64,000 nt of DNA from assembly GCA_904846145.1 (NCBI GenBank), contig CAJGZL010000001.1, positions 682,001 to 746,000 of the forward strand. The letters are read 5' to 3'. The notes beneath the pieces are model-generated. The model searched no databases. It was not told the DNA's origin and saw nothing but the letters and a program-made list of their open reading frames with translations. How positions within the stretch are numbered: the first letter of the stretch is position 1; each line of letters opens with the position of its first letter. The stretch comes from Psychrobacter immobilis (lineage in GTDB: Bacteria > Pseudomonadota > Gammaproteobacteria > Pseudomonadales > Moraxellaceae). The position numbers and the translations under genes are program-made. Positions 56,310-64,000 of this stretch are shown here, one piece after another.

Positions 56310-57446
56310 TCAGACCGTTTGCGCTAAAATATGCCAGCATAAGTGCTCAAAATCCATACCGCGAGCTTTGGCTGCCATCGGTACTAAGCTATGACTGGTC
56401 ATACCAGGTACAGTATTAATCTCAAGCAACCAAAAATTACCCTGCTGATCCTGCATGGCATCGACTCGGCCCCAGCCTTTGGCATCTACTGCCCGAAAGG
56501 CTGCAAGACTCAAAGCCTGCAAGTGTTGCTCCTCACTCACGCTCAAGCCACAAGGTATGTAGTAGCTAGTATCATTGCGATTGTACTTGGCTTCAAAGTC
56601 ATAAAAATTAGTAATATCAGCGGGCTCTAGGCGAATAACAGGATAGGCTTCATCGTCAATAATAGCGATGGTAAATTCGCGGCCCGTAATCCAGCGCTCA
56701 GCCATAACTGCATCGCCGCAGCCAATAGCCGTTGCATAAGCGGCTGGCAATTCATCAAGATGATTTACTTTAGTCATGCCGATGCTAGAGCCTTCATGCA
56801 CAGGCTTTATAATTAAAGGCAATCCGAGCATATTGACCACTTGCTGCCAGTCTGTATCAGCGCTTAGTAGTGCAAAAGGCGCGGTTGAGAGCCCGCAGCC
56901 TTGCCATAACTGCTTGGTACGTACTTTATCCATGCCTAATGCTGAAGCCAATATACCAGATCCCGTTTGCGGGATATCTAGCCATTGCAACATCCCTTGT
57001 AGGACGCCATCCTCACCGCCACGACCGTGTAATACATTGAACACTCGATCATAATCGCGAAGCTCGGTAATGTCTTGGTGCTTAGGATCAAAATGAGTAG
57101 CATCGACACCTTTATTCTGTAGCGCTTGCAATACCGCTGCGCCACTGTCTAACGATACACTGCGCTCATTACTACTACCACCATATACCACAGCGACTTT
57201 GCCAAAGACACTAGCGTCTTGTACTTTGCTATCAGTGATAGACATCAATTGTCTCGGGTCAGCCTGGTTAGTATGACTTTCACTCTGCTCAGTTTGTGCA
57301 GCAGTGGCTAAGGCGGGCTCTGGGTTCTCTATTGCTGCTGTAAGCTTATCAGTGCTGTGGTTATTACTCGCATAGTTATCACTTTTGAGCTCATTGATAG
57401 CGCTACTATTAGTGCCTAACTTGTCTTTATTGTTTTGATCGCTCAT
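56310..57446 (-). CDS. ddl: D-alanine--D-alanine ligase with long N-terminal tail
   Basis: ATP-grasp enzyme making D-Ala-D-Ala for the peptidoglycan stem peptide. The catalytic body starts about residue 80 (GKVAVVYGGSSNERSVSLDSG) and includes NVLHGRGGEDGVLQG, LIIKPVHEGSSIGMTKV, MAERWITGREFTIAI and WLLEINTVPGMTSHSLVP. The first 75 residues are a Ser/Asn/Glu/Thr-rich tail with no known role; the ATG at 57446 has AAAGG seven bases upstream, so the tail is likely translated. In the mur-fts cluster between murC and ftsQ. Confidence 0.96.
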   Translation of the reverse strand: MSDQNNKDKLGTNSSAINELKSDNYASNNHSTDKLTAAIENPEPALATAAQTEQSESHTNQADPRQLMSITDSKVQDASVFGKVAVVYGGSSNERSVSLDSGAAVLQALQNKGVDATHFDPKHQDITELRDYDRVFNVLHGRGGEDGVLQGMLQWLDIPQTGSGILASALGMDKVRTKQLWQGCGLSTAPFALLSADTDWQQVVNMLGLPLIIKPVHEGSSIGMTKVNHLDELPAAYATAIGCGDAVMAERWITGREFTIAIIDDEAYPVIRLEPADITNFYDFEAKYNRNDTSYYIPCGLSVSEEQHLQALSLAAFRAVDAKGWGRVDAMQDQQGNFWLLEINTVPGMTSHSLVPMAAKARGMDFEHLCWHILAQTV

Positions 57447-57524
57447 AAAATAGCCTTTCTATTTAATTTTAATCTTACTTAATTTTAACCCTACGCTTTT
57501 CGTACTTTTTATTGGTAAACGAAA

Positions 57525-58964
57525 TTAATTAAGGTATAAGTCATTATCGATTAAGTCAATGGCGATCTGCCCCACATTACCTGCCCCTTGGGTAATTAGC
57601 ATATCATTAGCTTTTAATAAACGCTGCATGGTTGCGGCAATATTGTCTTTATCCACAATAGTAGGCTCGACCTCACCTCGCAGGCGAATGCTCCGCGCAA
57701 GCGATTTAGTATCAGCGCCTGTGATCAGACTTTCACCTGCTGAATAAACCTCTAGTAATAGCAGCTCATCGACACTTGAGAGCACTTCAACAAAATCGTC
57801 AAAACAGTCGCGAGTTCGGCTATAACGATGCGGCTGGAACATCATGACTAAACGCTTGTCAGGGAAGCTCTGACGCGCCGCTTTGATGGTAGCATCGACT
57901 TCTTTTGGATGATGGCCATAATCATCAATAAGTAGCACATCGCCACCATCAATAGCTATCGGCCCATGCTGCTCAAAACGACGGCCAACGCCTGCAAATT
58001 TTTGTAAGGCGCGTTTGATTGCCTCATCATCAACACCTTCATCGCTCGCCATAGTGATCGCAGCTAGCGCGTTATAGACATTGTGAATACCAGGTATATT
58101 TAGCGTCAAATGTAGCGGCTCATTGTCACGGCGCAAGACTGTAAAATGAGTCTTAGTACCTTCAAATACGACGTCAGTCGCCTGAACATCGTTAAAAGGC
58201 TCAAGGCCAAAAGTCAGTACAGGGCGACCGATATCATCAATCATCGCATATAACTCTGGGTCATCACCACAAACAACAGCTAAGCCATAAAAAGGCATAT
58301 TTTGTAAAAACTGAATATAAGCGGCTTTCAATTTATCAAAGCTATTATCATAAGTTTCCATATGATCTTGATCAATATTGGTCACAATTGCTGCCATCGG
58401 ATGCAAGGATAAGAAAGACGCGTCGGACTCATCAGCTTCAGCAACGAGATAGCGACTACTGCCTAATGCCGCATTTTTGCCTGAAGCATTAAGCTTACCG
58501 CCAATCACATAAGTCGGATCAAGCTTACCCTCAGCCATCATCATGGTTAGTAAGCTAGTCGTTGTGGTCTTACCATGTGCCCCTGCGACCGCAATCCCAT
58601 GACGATAGCGCATCAGCTCACCGAGCATATCAGCGCGGCGTACCACGGGCAGTCGAGCTTTGAGCGCCGCTTCAATCTCAGGGTTACTACGATCAATCGC
58701 TGATGACACTACGATCACATCGGCATTAGCGATGTTTATAGAATCATGTCCAATAAATATCTCAATGCCGATGCGCGCAAGACGTTGTGTAACAACACTT
58801 TGATTAATATCAGAGCCACTGACTTTATAGCCTTGATTGTTCATTACTTCAGCGATACCACACATCCCTGAGCCACCAATACCAACAAAATGCAGATGCT
58901 GAATACGACGCATTTCTGGAATTTCAATCAGACGTTTGGGTAAGGCTTTTGTGGTATTTGGCAT
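57525..58964 (-). CDS. murC: UDP-N-acetylmuramate--L-alanine ligase MurC
   Basis: Adds L-Ala to UDP-MurNAc, starting the stem peptide. The 479-residue ligase has [17 protein letters not shown] (N-terminal Rossmann), [13 protein letters not shown] (P-loop), [10 protein letters not shown] and [14 protein letters not shown]. Length matches E. coli (491). It sits between murG and ddl on one strand. Confidence 0.98.
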   Translation of the reverse strand: MPNTTKALPKRLIEIPEMRRIQHLHFVGIGGSGMCGIAEVMNNQGYKVSGSDINQSVVTQRLARIGIEIFIGHDSINIANADVIVVSSAIDRSNPEIEAALKARLPVVRRADMLGELMRYRHGIAVAGAHGKTTTTSLLTMMMAEGKLDPTYVIGGKLNASGKNAALGSSRYLVAEADESDASFLSLHPMAAIVTNIDQDHMETYDNSFDKLKAAYIQFLQNMPFYGLAVVCGDDPELYAMIDDIGRPVLTFGLEPFNDVQATDVVFEGTKTHFTVLRRDNEPLHLTLNIPGIHNVYNALAAITMASDEGVDDEAIKRALQKFAGVGRRFEQHGPIAIDGGDVLLIDDYGHHPKEVDATIKAARQSFPDKRLVMMFQPHRYSRTRDCFDDFVEVLSSVDELLLLEVYSAGESLITGADTKSLARSIRLRGEVEPTIVDKDNIAATMQRLLKANDMLITQGAGNVGQIAIDLIDNDLYLN

Positions 58965-59021
58965 AAAAATCTCTTTATCAATTTAATAAAATATGACTAA
59001 ATAATTAACTAAAAGCTAGGA

Positions 59022-60107
59022 TTATAACGCTTGCCATATAATCTCGGCTACTTGTGTACTAGCACTACGATTAGCAAGAGCATGACCTTTTTGCGCCATC
59101 GCAAGGCAAGTTGCGCGATCAAGCGCTAGCAGCTCATCCTTTAGGCGCTCAGGGGTTAGCTCATTTTGTGGCAATAGTATCGCCGCTTCATGTTCAGTCA
59201 AAGTACGAGCATTGGCCGTTTGGTGATCGTCAACAGCATGAGGCAGTGGGACAAAAATAGCTGCAATACCGACATTTTGAATCTCAGTGACGGTCAACGC
59301 TCCAGCACGGCACACGATAATATCTGCCCAATTATAAGCGTCTGCCATATCACTAATAAACGGCTGAACGCTAATATCATGCACTCCTAAATCTTGGCTA
59401 TCATAAGCCGCTTGAGTCGCGGCCTCATTATTTCGTCCGCACTGATGACGTACTGCAAAGCTCTTATCTATCAGCGCTAAAGCTTTTGGCACTGTTTCAT
59501 TGAGCACTTGTGCACCAAGCGAGCCGCCGACGACTAATAAGCGCAGTGGCGACTGATCGCTAACATCGTAACGCAAAGCTGGCGCGGCTACGCCTGTTAT
59601 CGTATTACGCACAGGATTACCGACGGTCTCAAGCTTTGCATTACTTTGGCTATTACCAAAAGTATCTTCAAAGGCTTGTAGAACCTTTGCAGCGATTTTG
59701 GCTAAATAGCGATTACTCATGCCAGCGATAGCATTTTGCTCATGAATAATCAGCGGCGTACCTGTCATTCGCGCGGCAATACCGCCAGGCGCACTAACAT
59801 AACCGCCAAAGCCTACAACAATATCAATATTATTACTGCGTATAATTTTGACAGCGGCCATGGTCGCAGACACTAGTGTCACGGGCATTTTCAACAGGCG
59901 TCCAATACCTTTACCGCGTAAACCTTGCATAGCAATAGGATGAAAAGCATAACCAGTAGGCTTGACTAAATCATTCTCCATTCCCGCCTCAGTCCCTAGC
60001 CAATGAATGACCGCCCCGCGGCGAGTTAGCTCTTCGCTCACGGCTAATGCTGGAAACACATGACCACCAGTACCCGCTGCCATCATCAATACATTTACTG
60101 TCTTCAT
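59022..60107 (-). CDS. murG: UDP-GlcNAc:lipid I GlcNAc transferase MurG
   Basis: Peripheral membrane glycosyltransferase converting lipid I to lipid II. The 361 residues open with LMMAAGTGGHVFPALAVSEEL (the G-loop) and include GFGGYVSAPGGIAARM, IIHEQNAIAGMSNR, LVVGGSLGAQVLNE and VCRAGALTVTEI. Length equals the family norm (355). First gene of murG-murC-ddl-ftsQ-ftsA-ftsZ. Confidence 0.98.
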   Translation of the reverse strand: MKTVNVLMMAAGTGGHVFPALAVSEELTRRGAVIHWLGTEAGMENDLVKPTGYAFHPIAMQGLRGKGIGRLLKMPVTLVSATMAAVKIIRSNNIDIVVGFGGYVSAPGGIAARMTGTPLIIHEQNAIAGMSNRYLAKIAAKVLQAFEDTFGNSQSNAKLETVGNPVRNTITGVAAPALRYDVSDQSPLRLLVVGGSLGAQVLNETVPKALALIDKSFAVRHQCGRNNEAATQAAYDSQDLGVHDISVQPFISDMADAYNWADIIVCRAGALTVTEIQNVGIAAIFVPLPHAVDDHQTANARTLTEHEAAILLPQNELTPERLKDELLALDRATCLAMAQKGHALANRSASTQVAEIIWQAL

Positions 60108-60279
60108 AAAGCTGTGCCTGTCTTATCTTTGGACTCTTCAAGAGGGTAAATAACTACTGGTTACCCATGCGCTAGCGCCTACCAAAACTCGCTTAGTATA
60201 GAGTAAAATACTAAAAAATATATAGCGTTTTTAAAGCTTACTAACTATTTTTTAATGCAAGTTAATACAAGTCTTATCA

Positions 60280-61263
60280 TTATCCTAGCTGCTGCTGACG
60301 TGCCTCGACCGCAAGGATAAAATCTGCAGCAATATCGGTGCCGCACTGATCGTCAATCTCACGTACGCACGTCGGACTAGTCACATTGATCTCAGTGATA
60401 CGACCACCGATGAGATCTAAGCCTACGAACATCAGACCCTTTTCTTTGACGATAGGCGCGACCACTTGCGCGACTTTACGCTCAACATCAGTTAGCGACA
60501 TTGCCACGCCGCTACCACCTGCCGCTAGATTACCACGAGTTTCGCCCTTAGTTGGAATCCGTGCTAAGCAGTAATCTACCACTACCCCATCGACGATCAA
60601 CACACGCTTATCGCCATCGACAATCTCAGGTAGATAGCGCTGTGCCATAATCGGTAGAGTCTCAAGCTCCGTCAGCACTTCAATAGTCACGCCAATATTT
60701 GGGCTATCAGCTGTCAAGCGGAAAATACCCGTGCCACCCATACCATCTAAGGGCTTGACGATGACGTCTTGTTGCTCAGCGATAAACTGACGGATATGTG
60801 CCTGCTTGCTAGTCACAATCGTAGGACTCATATACTCACTAAACCAAGTAGCAAATAGCTTTTCGTTGCAGTCGCGTATTGCTTTTGGATCGTTAACCAC
60901 CAGCACGCCAGCGGCTTTGGCATGATCAAGCATATAAGTGGCGTAGATAAAGCGCATATCGAACGGTGGATCTTTGCGCATTAATATCACATCGTAATCG
61001 CTGACTGGCAAAGTCGTTTTTTCACTTAACGTATAAAAGTTATCAGGATCACGCTGTACGGTTACTGGCTGCGCATCTATCTTTAATTGCCCGCGATCTA
61101 GCCACAAGTCATGAATCTGACAATAGCCTAGCGTATGCCCACGGTCCTGCGCCGCCCACATCATCGCCAGACTAGTATCTTTTTTATAATTGATACGCTC
61201 GATAGGATCCATGATAACTAGTATATTCAAAGCTTTAGAAGACTTGGCAGCAGATTGTGACAT
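60280..61263 (-). CDS. gshB: Glutathione synthetase
   Basis: ATP-grasp enzyme joining gamma-Glu-Cys and glycine. The 327 residues have LVIMDPIERINYKKDTSLAM, VILMRKDPPFDMRFIYATY, VKPLDGMGGTGIFRL and INVTSPTCVREID with the ATP-grasp residues. Length is near E. coli (316). It supplies the glutathione used by the FghA pathway and gates Kef-type antiporters, both in this window. It lies between pyrE and murG. Confidence 0.98.
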   Translation of the reverse strand: MSQSAAKSSKALNILVIMDPIERINYKKDTSLAMMWAAQDRGHTLGYCQIHDLWLDRGQLKIDAQPVTVQRDPDNFYTLSEKTTLPVSDYDVILMRKDPPFDMRFIYATYMLDHAKAAGVLVVNDPKAIRDCNEKLFATWFSEYMSPTIVTSKQAHIRQFIAEQQDVIVKPLDGMGGTGIFRLTADSPNIGVTIEVLTELETLPIMAQRYLPEIVDGDKRVLIVDGVVVDYCLARIPTKGETRGNLAAGGSGVAMSLTDVERKVAQVVAPIVKEKGLMFVGLDLIGGRITEINVTSPTCVREIDDQCGTDIAADFILAVEARQQQLG

Positions 61264-61354
61264 AACGGACTCGCTAAAATTAGTAATAGTGAATAAATGA
61301 TCTAATAAATAAGTAGAAGATTTAATAAAATACGGTGAAAGGCTTTATTGCCAA

Positions 61355-62053
61355 CTACACGCCATATTGTTGACGATAATGCTGCATTTTTGCGAGTTGC
61401 GTAGCATTGCTATCATCCGCTAGATAGACGATCAAATCGTCCATATCGACTAAGGTTAATACTGGAATCTGTAAGCTTGACGCTAGCTCTTGAATGGCTG
61501 ACTGCTCGCCTTGACCTTTTTCTTTACGATCTAAAGCAACAATAATCCCTGCTACTGTCGCGCCTGCTTGCTGTAAGATATCTAATACTTCACGCATGGC
61601 AGTCCCTGCGGTGATGACATCATCCAATATCCAAACCGACTTACCGCTCACATCAGTGCCGACTAGATTGCCGCCTTCGCCGTGGGTTTTGGCCTCTTTA
61701 CGATTATAGCCCCACTGAGCATTGATGCCATGATGTAGCCATAAAGCTTGCGCGGTTGCTGCTACAAAAGGAATACCTTTATAAGCGGCACCAAAAATCA
61801 CCAACTCTTTACGCTCATCTTTATGATTGGCTACTTGCTGCTCTGCTAAGGCGGCGGCATAACCACTCGCTAATAATGACAGCATCTCACCTGATGCCAG
61901 CAAGCCTGCATTAAAAAAGTAAGGGCTAATACGGCCAGACTTGAGTACGAATTCGCCGAACTTTAATACTTGATTGTTTAAGGCCAGCTCAATAAAGCGC
62001 TGAGGTGAAAATGATGCTGTTTGATTATTTTGAGAGGTTTGAGTAGTAGGCAT
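61355..62053 (-). CDS. pyrE: Orotate phosphoribosyltransferase
   Basis: Transfers phosphoribose from PRPP to orotate in pyrimidine synthesis. The body starts about residue 18 (FIELALNNQVLKFGEFVLKSGRISPYFFNAG) with the orotate/phosphate residues, then GAAYKGIPFVAATAQAL, WGYNRKEAKTHGEGGNLVG and the PRPP motif VWILDDVITAGTAMREV. The ATG at 62053 has AGGA six bases upstream; the ATG at 62095 is rejected. 232 residues against 213 in E. coli. Confidence 0.97.
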   Translation of the reverse strand: MPTTQTSQNNQTASFSPQRFIELALNNQVLKFGEFVLKSGRISPYFFNAGLLASGEMLSLLASGYAAALAEQQVANHKDERKELVIFGAAYKGIPFVAATAQALWLHHGINAQWGYNRKEAKTHGEGGNLVGTDVSGKSVWILDDVITAGTAMREVLDILQQAGATVAGIIVALDRKEKGQGEQSAIQELASSLQIPVLTLVDMDDLIVYLADDSNATQLAKMQHYRQQYGV

Positions 62054-62113
62054 TGGTGTTCCTGTGGACGATAAATAAGATAGAGGTGGCTTCACTATTA
62101 TAGACGAGGGCGA

Positions 62114-63109
62114 CTAGCTTGACCAACCATTGATAGCGTAGTCTTGCATATTGGCATAACGCGATAGCAAACGACACCGTGAAGAGATATTAAAATAGCA
62201 ATTATCGTCACTTATTTGTAGCTCCCAGCCTAGATGATAGGCTGCGACAATAATGTGACCGCTGAATATCCTGATTTGTCGATAGTGATGACGACTGGCT
62301 GGCATGTACTCTAATTGACTCAATAAATAGCTACGTACGTACTGGCAGATTTGCTCAGCGCTATAGCTTTTGTTAATGGACTTGCGGGTATCGCATTGTT
62401 GTAGCGCATGTACGGCCACGCTACAAGCCATAATATCGGTGGCTAAGCTGCCTACTCCTGTCTCAAAGTCCTGTGGCTGTAATATCACCTGCCAGTCATC
62501 AGCGTAAATACTATTGAGTAGCTCATCAGAATTATAGTTTTTTAGCAGTCTTTTGAACGATAAGGTTTTATCGACATGCTTAGTGCCTGTATTAAGCTTA
62601 GATTTAGGTTTGGGCTGAGCTTTTACAAAGCCAAAACGAGTCAAGGTAGGATAGTGTTGTATCGCTCGTTGAATATCAGCTAAATCAAGCAAAGTCATTT
62701 GCTCGATATCAGCCAATAGCGGTTGAGAGCTGTTATTGTGGTAAAAGCTCTCAGGTAGCTCGATAAGCTTTGCGGCACTTAACAAAGCTAAATGCTCAGC
62801 AAAGGGTTGAGATGCCATCAATGACCATTTTGATAATCGTAACGGATCAGACTGCTGTAGCCGTGCTGCACTGCCATACAATCGGCGCAACTGGCTATTC
62901 ACTCGCCGCGCAGGCTCTGGAATATTAGTCAATGAGCGTGCAGGATCAAGAGGTATCTGCTTAGAGTCAAAGTTGGGATGCACAATAGCGGGTGGCTTTG
63001 AGTGTGCCAGTCTTACTGACTCAAGGCTATCTCCTGCTCGCCGATCTTCTACCCTGTCTAAATGAGTGTTAGATGAGCGTTTATCAGAAGTAGATGGCTG
63101 AGTCATGGC
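62114..63109 (-). CDS. Protein of unknown function
   Basis: 331 residues, soluble, no signal or membrane segment, not recognised. The first 90 residues are polar and basic (HLDRVEDRRAGDSLESVRL; EPARRVNSQLRRLYGSAARLQ). A helix-rich middle (LSKWSLMASQPFAEHLALLSAAKLIELPESF; IEQMTLLDLADIQRAIQHYPTL) is followed by VDKTLSFKRLLKNYNSDELLNSIY and a C-terminal part with scattered cysteines (CDTRKSINKSYSAEQIC; CYFNISSRCRLLSRY). Probably specific to the family; function cannot be inferred from its place between the epimerase-like gene and pyrE. ATG 63109 is backed by GGAG five bases upstream. Confidence 0.6.
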   Translation of the reverse strand, partial: AMTQPSTSDKRSSNTHLDRVEDRRAGDSLESVRLAHSKPPAIVHPNFDSKQIPLDPARSLTNIPEPARRVNSQLRRLYGSAARLQQSDPLRLSKWSLMASQPFAEHLALLSAAKLIELPESFYHNNSSQPLLADIEQMTLLDLADIQRAIQHYPTLTRFGFVKAQPKPKSKLNTGTKHVDKTLSFKRLLKNYNSDELLNSIYADDWQVILQPQDFETGVGSLATDIMACSVAVHALQQCDTRKSINKSYSAEQICQYVRSYLLSQLEYMPASRHHYRQIRIFSGHIIVAAYHLGWELQISDDNCYFNISSRCRLLSRYANMQDYAINGWSS

Positions 63110-63173
63110 GTCTCCATAGAGCATAAAATATAAAGTAATAAATCTTGATTGATTCTTGATTAATTGGGGCGTG

Positions 63174-64000
63174 CTACTGATGCTGCAAAATGTAATGATA
63201 GCCTACTTGCCAATCTGGAAACTCAAGCCAAGCTAACGGAATATTGCTATGTAAGCGTTTACCCGTAGTCGCTGTCTTTTGAGTGTCAATGTCAGGTGCA
63301 GCCTCCCCTACTTGCGCGCTTAGCCAAGTCATCAATTCAAACGTGGTCACTGGCAGATAATCCGTGGCAATATACAGCGGCTTAAGCAATTGGGGCGCAT
63401 CGAGCGTTAGCACTTTAGTAATAATAGTGACCAGATCGCTATCCATAATCCGATTGCTCCAAGCATTGCGGGCTATCGGCTTTTTGTTTTGCTCGCGAGC
63501 CTTACGCAAGCGCATCAAGCTCGCGCGACCATAAATGCCGCTGGGACGAATAATTATAGCCTTATCACCAAAGCCTTGCTGTAGTGCTTGCTCAGCTTGC
63601 AAGATAACTTTTGAGGCATCACGCTCAGGAGTTACAGGCGCAGTATTCTCGTCAATCCACTCGCCGTTATCTTGACCATAAACGCCCGTAGATGAGATAA
63701 ATATAGCGCGCTTAAGCTTAGGGAGCTGCTTGGAGAAATCAGCTAAGTGCTGACATATCGCTAAATAACTATCGTTATAACCGCTGGCTGAATACTCATC
63801 AGGAGTGACAATGATAGCAATAGCAGTAAAATCCTGTAGCTGCTCGGCATGAAGTTTGAGCGCGTCAAGCTGTATAAACTTAGCCTTATTATCAAGATTA
63901 TAATGACTGCGCTCGCCACGAGCTAGTCCCGTCACCTCTATGCCCTCACAAGCCAGCTTATTAGTCACAGGCAATCCTATGTCACCTTGACCGATAATCA
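63174..64000 (-). CDS. NAD(P)-dependent SDR/epimerase-like protein (5' end outside window)
   Basis: The frame is open to the right edge: the last codons read VIIGQGDIGLP-type (IIGQGDIGLPVTNKL), the G-x-G-x-x-G nucleotide-binding start of an extended short-chain dehydrogenase, so the true start is beyond 64000 and the TTG at 63974 is not needed. The visible part has AIFISSTGVYGQDNGEW (the Ser/Tyr region with Y-x-x-x-K-like placing), AIIIRPSGIYGRASLMRL and VPxTTFELMTWL-like substrate-side motifs (YLPVTTFELMTWLSAQ), as in YeeZ-type NAD-dependent epimerases. Substrate unknown. Confidence 0.85.
   Translation of the reverse strand, partial: IIGQGDIGLPVTNKLACEGIEVTGLARGERSHYNLDNKAKFIQLDALKLHAEQLQDFTAIAIIVTPDEYSASGYNDSYLAICQHLADFSKQLPKLKRAIFISSTGVYGQDNGEWIDENTAPVTPERDASKVILQAEQALQQGFGDKAIIIRPSGIYGRASLMRLRKAREQNKKPIARNAWSNRIMDSDLVTIITKVLTLDAPQLLKPLYIATDYLPVTTFELMTWLSAQVGEAAPDIDTQKTATTGKRLHSNIPLAWLEFPDWQVGYHYILQHQ

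Noticed and set aside
1..64000. tRNA, rRNA, transposase, integrase or phage genes
   Set aside because: None recognised in the reading frames or gaps; a covariance-model search (tRNAscan, Rfam) would be needed to exclude small RNAs.

Overview
The window is a stretch of chromosome from a gammaproteobacterium of the family Moraxellaceae, most likely Psychrobacter. The evidence is qualitative: AT-leaning DNA with long AT-rich spacers, a SpoT whose synthetase half is degenerate (a family trait of Moraxellaceae), long polar low-complexity N-terminal extensions on HtpG, TrmB, RecX and Ddl, and a murG-murC-ddl-ftsQ-ftsA-ftsZ-lpxC cluster on one strand. No rRNA, tRNA, insertion sequence, prophage or CRISPR array was recognised. 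Both edges cut a gene: positions 1-471 lack their 5' end, and the gene at 63174-64000 runs off the right edge.

1-9.2 kb: a possible MliC-like protein, a DUF4112 membrane protein, ubiA, rsmJ, uppP and tsaB on the minus strand; a small AT-rich orphan gene held between two inverted REP-like hairpins; ffh, whose frame is broken by one missing A; a CcsA/YpjD-type membrane protein; purU. 9.4-11.1 kb: a lipoprotein with a PTD/PTN repeat, then rpmB-rpmG. 11.2-21.1 kb, minus strand: three small unknowns, rpe, a DUF2805 protein, fghA, a membrane-anchored legumain-like (C13) protease, htpG, a thioesterase-like protein, a small membrane protein and ispH. 21.4-24.6 kb: gmk and a trimeric autotransporter adhesin with seven near-identical 63-bp repeats.

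24.6-40.3 kb, mostly plus strand: rpoZ-spoT-ridA-priA, a His-rich cation diffusion facilitator, a YqiA-like hydrolase, an unknown gene, a Kef-type antiporter, (minus) a DUF2628 protein with a pilin-like C-terminus, trmB, then a 937-bp intergenic region with two perfect DnaA boxes, an AT-rich block and a structured recA leader, followed by recA-recX. 40.4-50.7 kb: a DASS transporter, a YidB-like protein, a YgfX-like protein with SdhE, folP-ftsH-rlmE, divergent yhbY, a DOMON-like protein, a secreted CHAP-like enzyme and a DUF721 (DciA-like) protein. 51-64 kb: the cell-wall and division cluster lpxC, ftsZ, ftsA, ftsQ, ddl, murC, murG, then gshB, pyrE, an unknown gene and an SDR protein.

Much of the content is core biology: quinone synthesis, undecaprenyl phosphate recycling and peptidoglycan precursors feeding the divisome, folate/one-carbon metabolism (purU, folP, fghA), the stringent response (spoT, rpoZ, gmk) and DNA repair/restart (recA, recX, priA). 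The strongest leads are the ffh frameshift, the REP-bounded orphan gene, the palindrome, leader and DnaA-box region upstream of recA, the hairpin plus A9 tract at the start of recX, and the C13 protease. No wholly new multi-gene system can be claimed from sequence reading alone.
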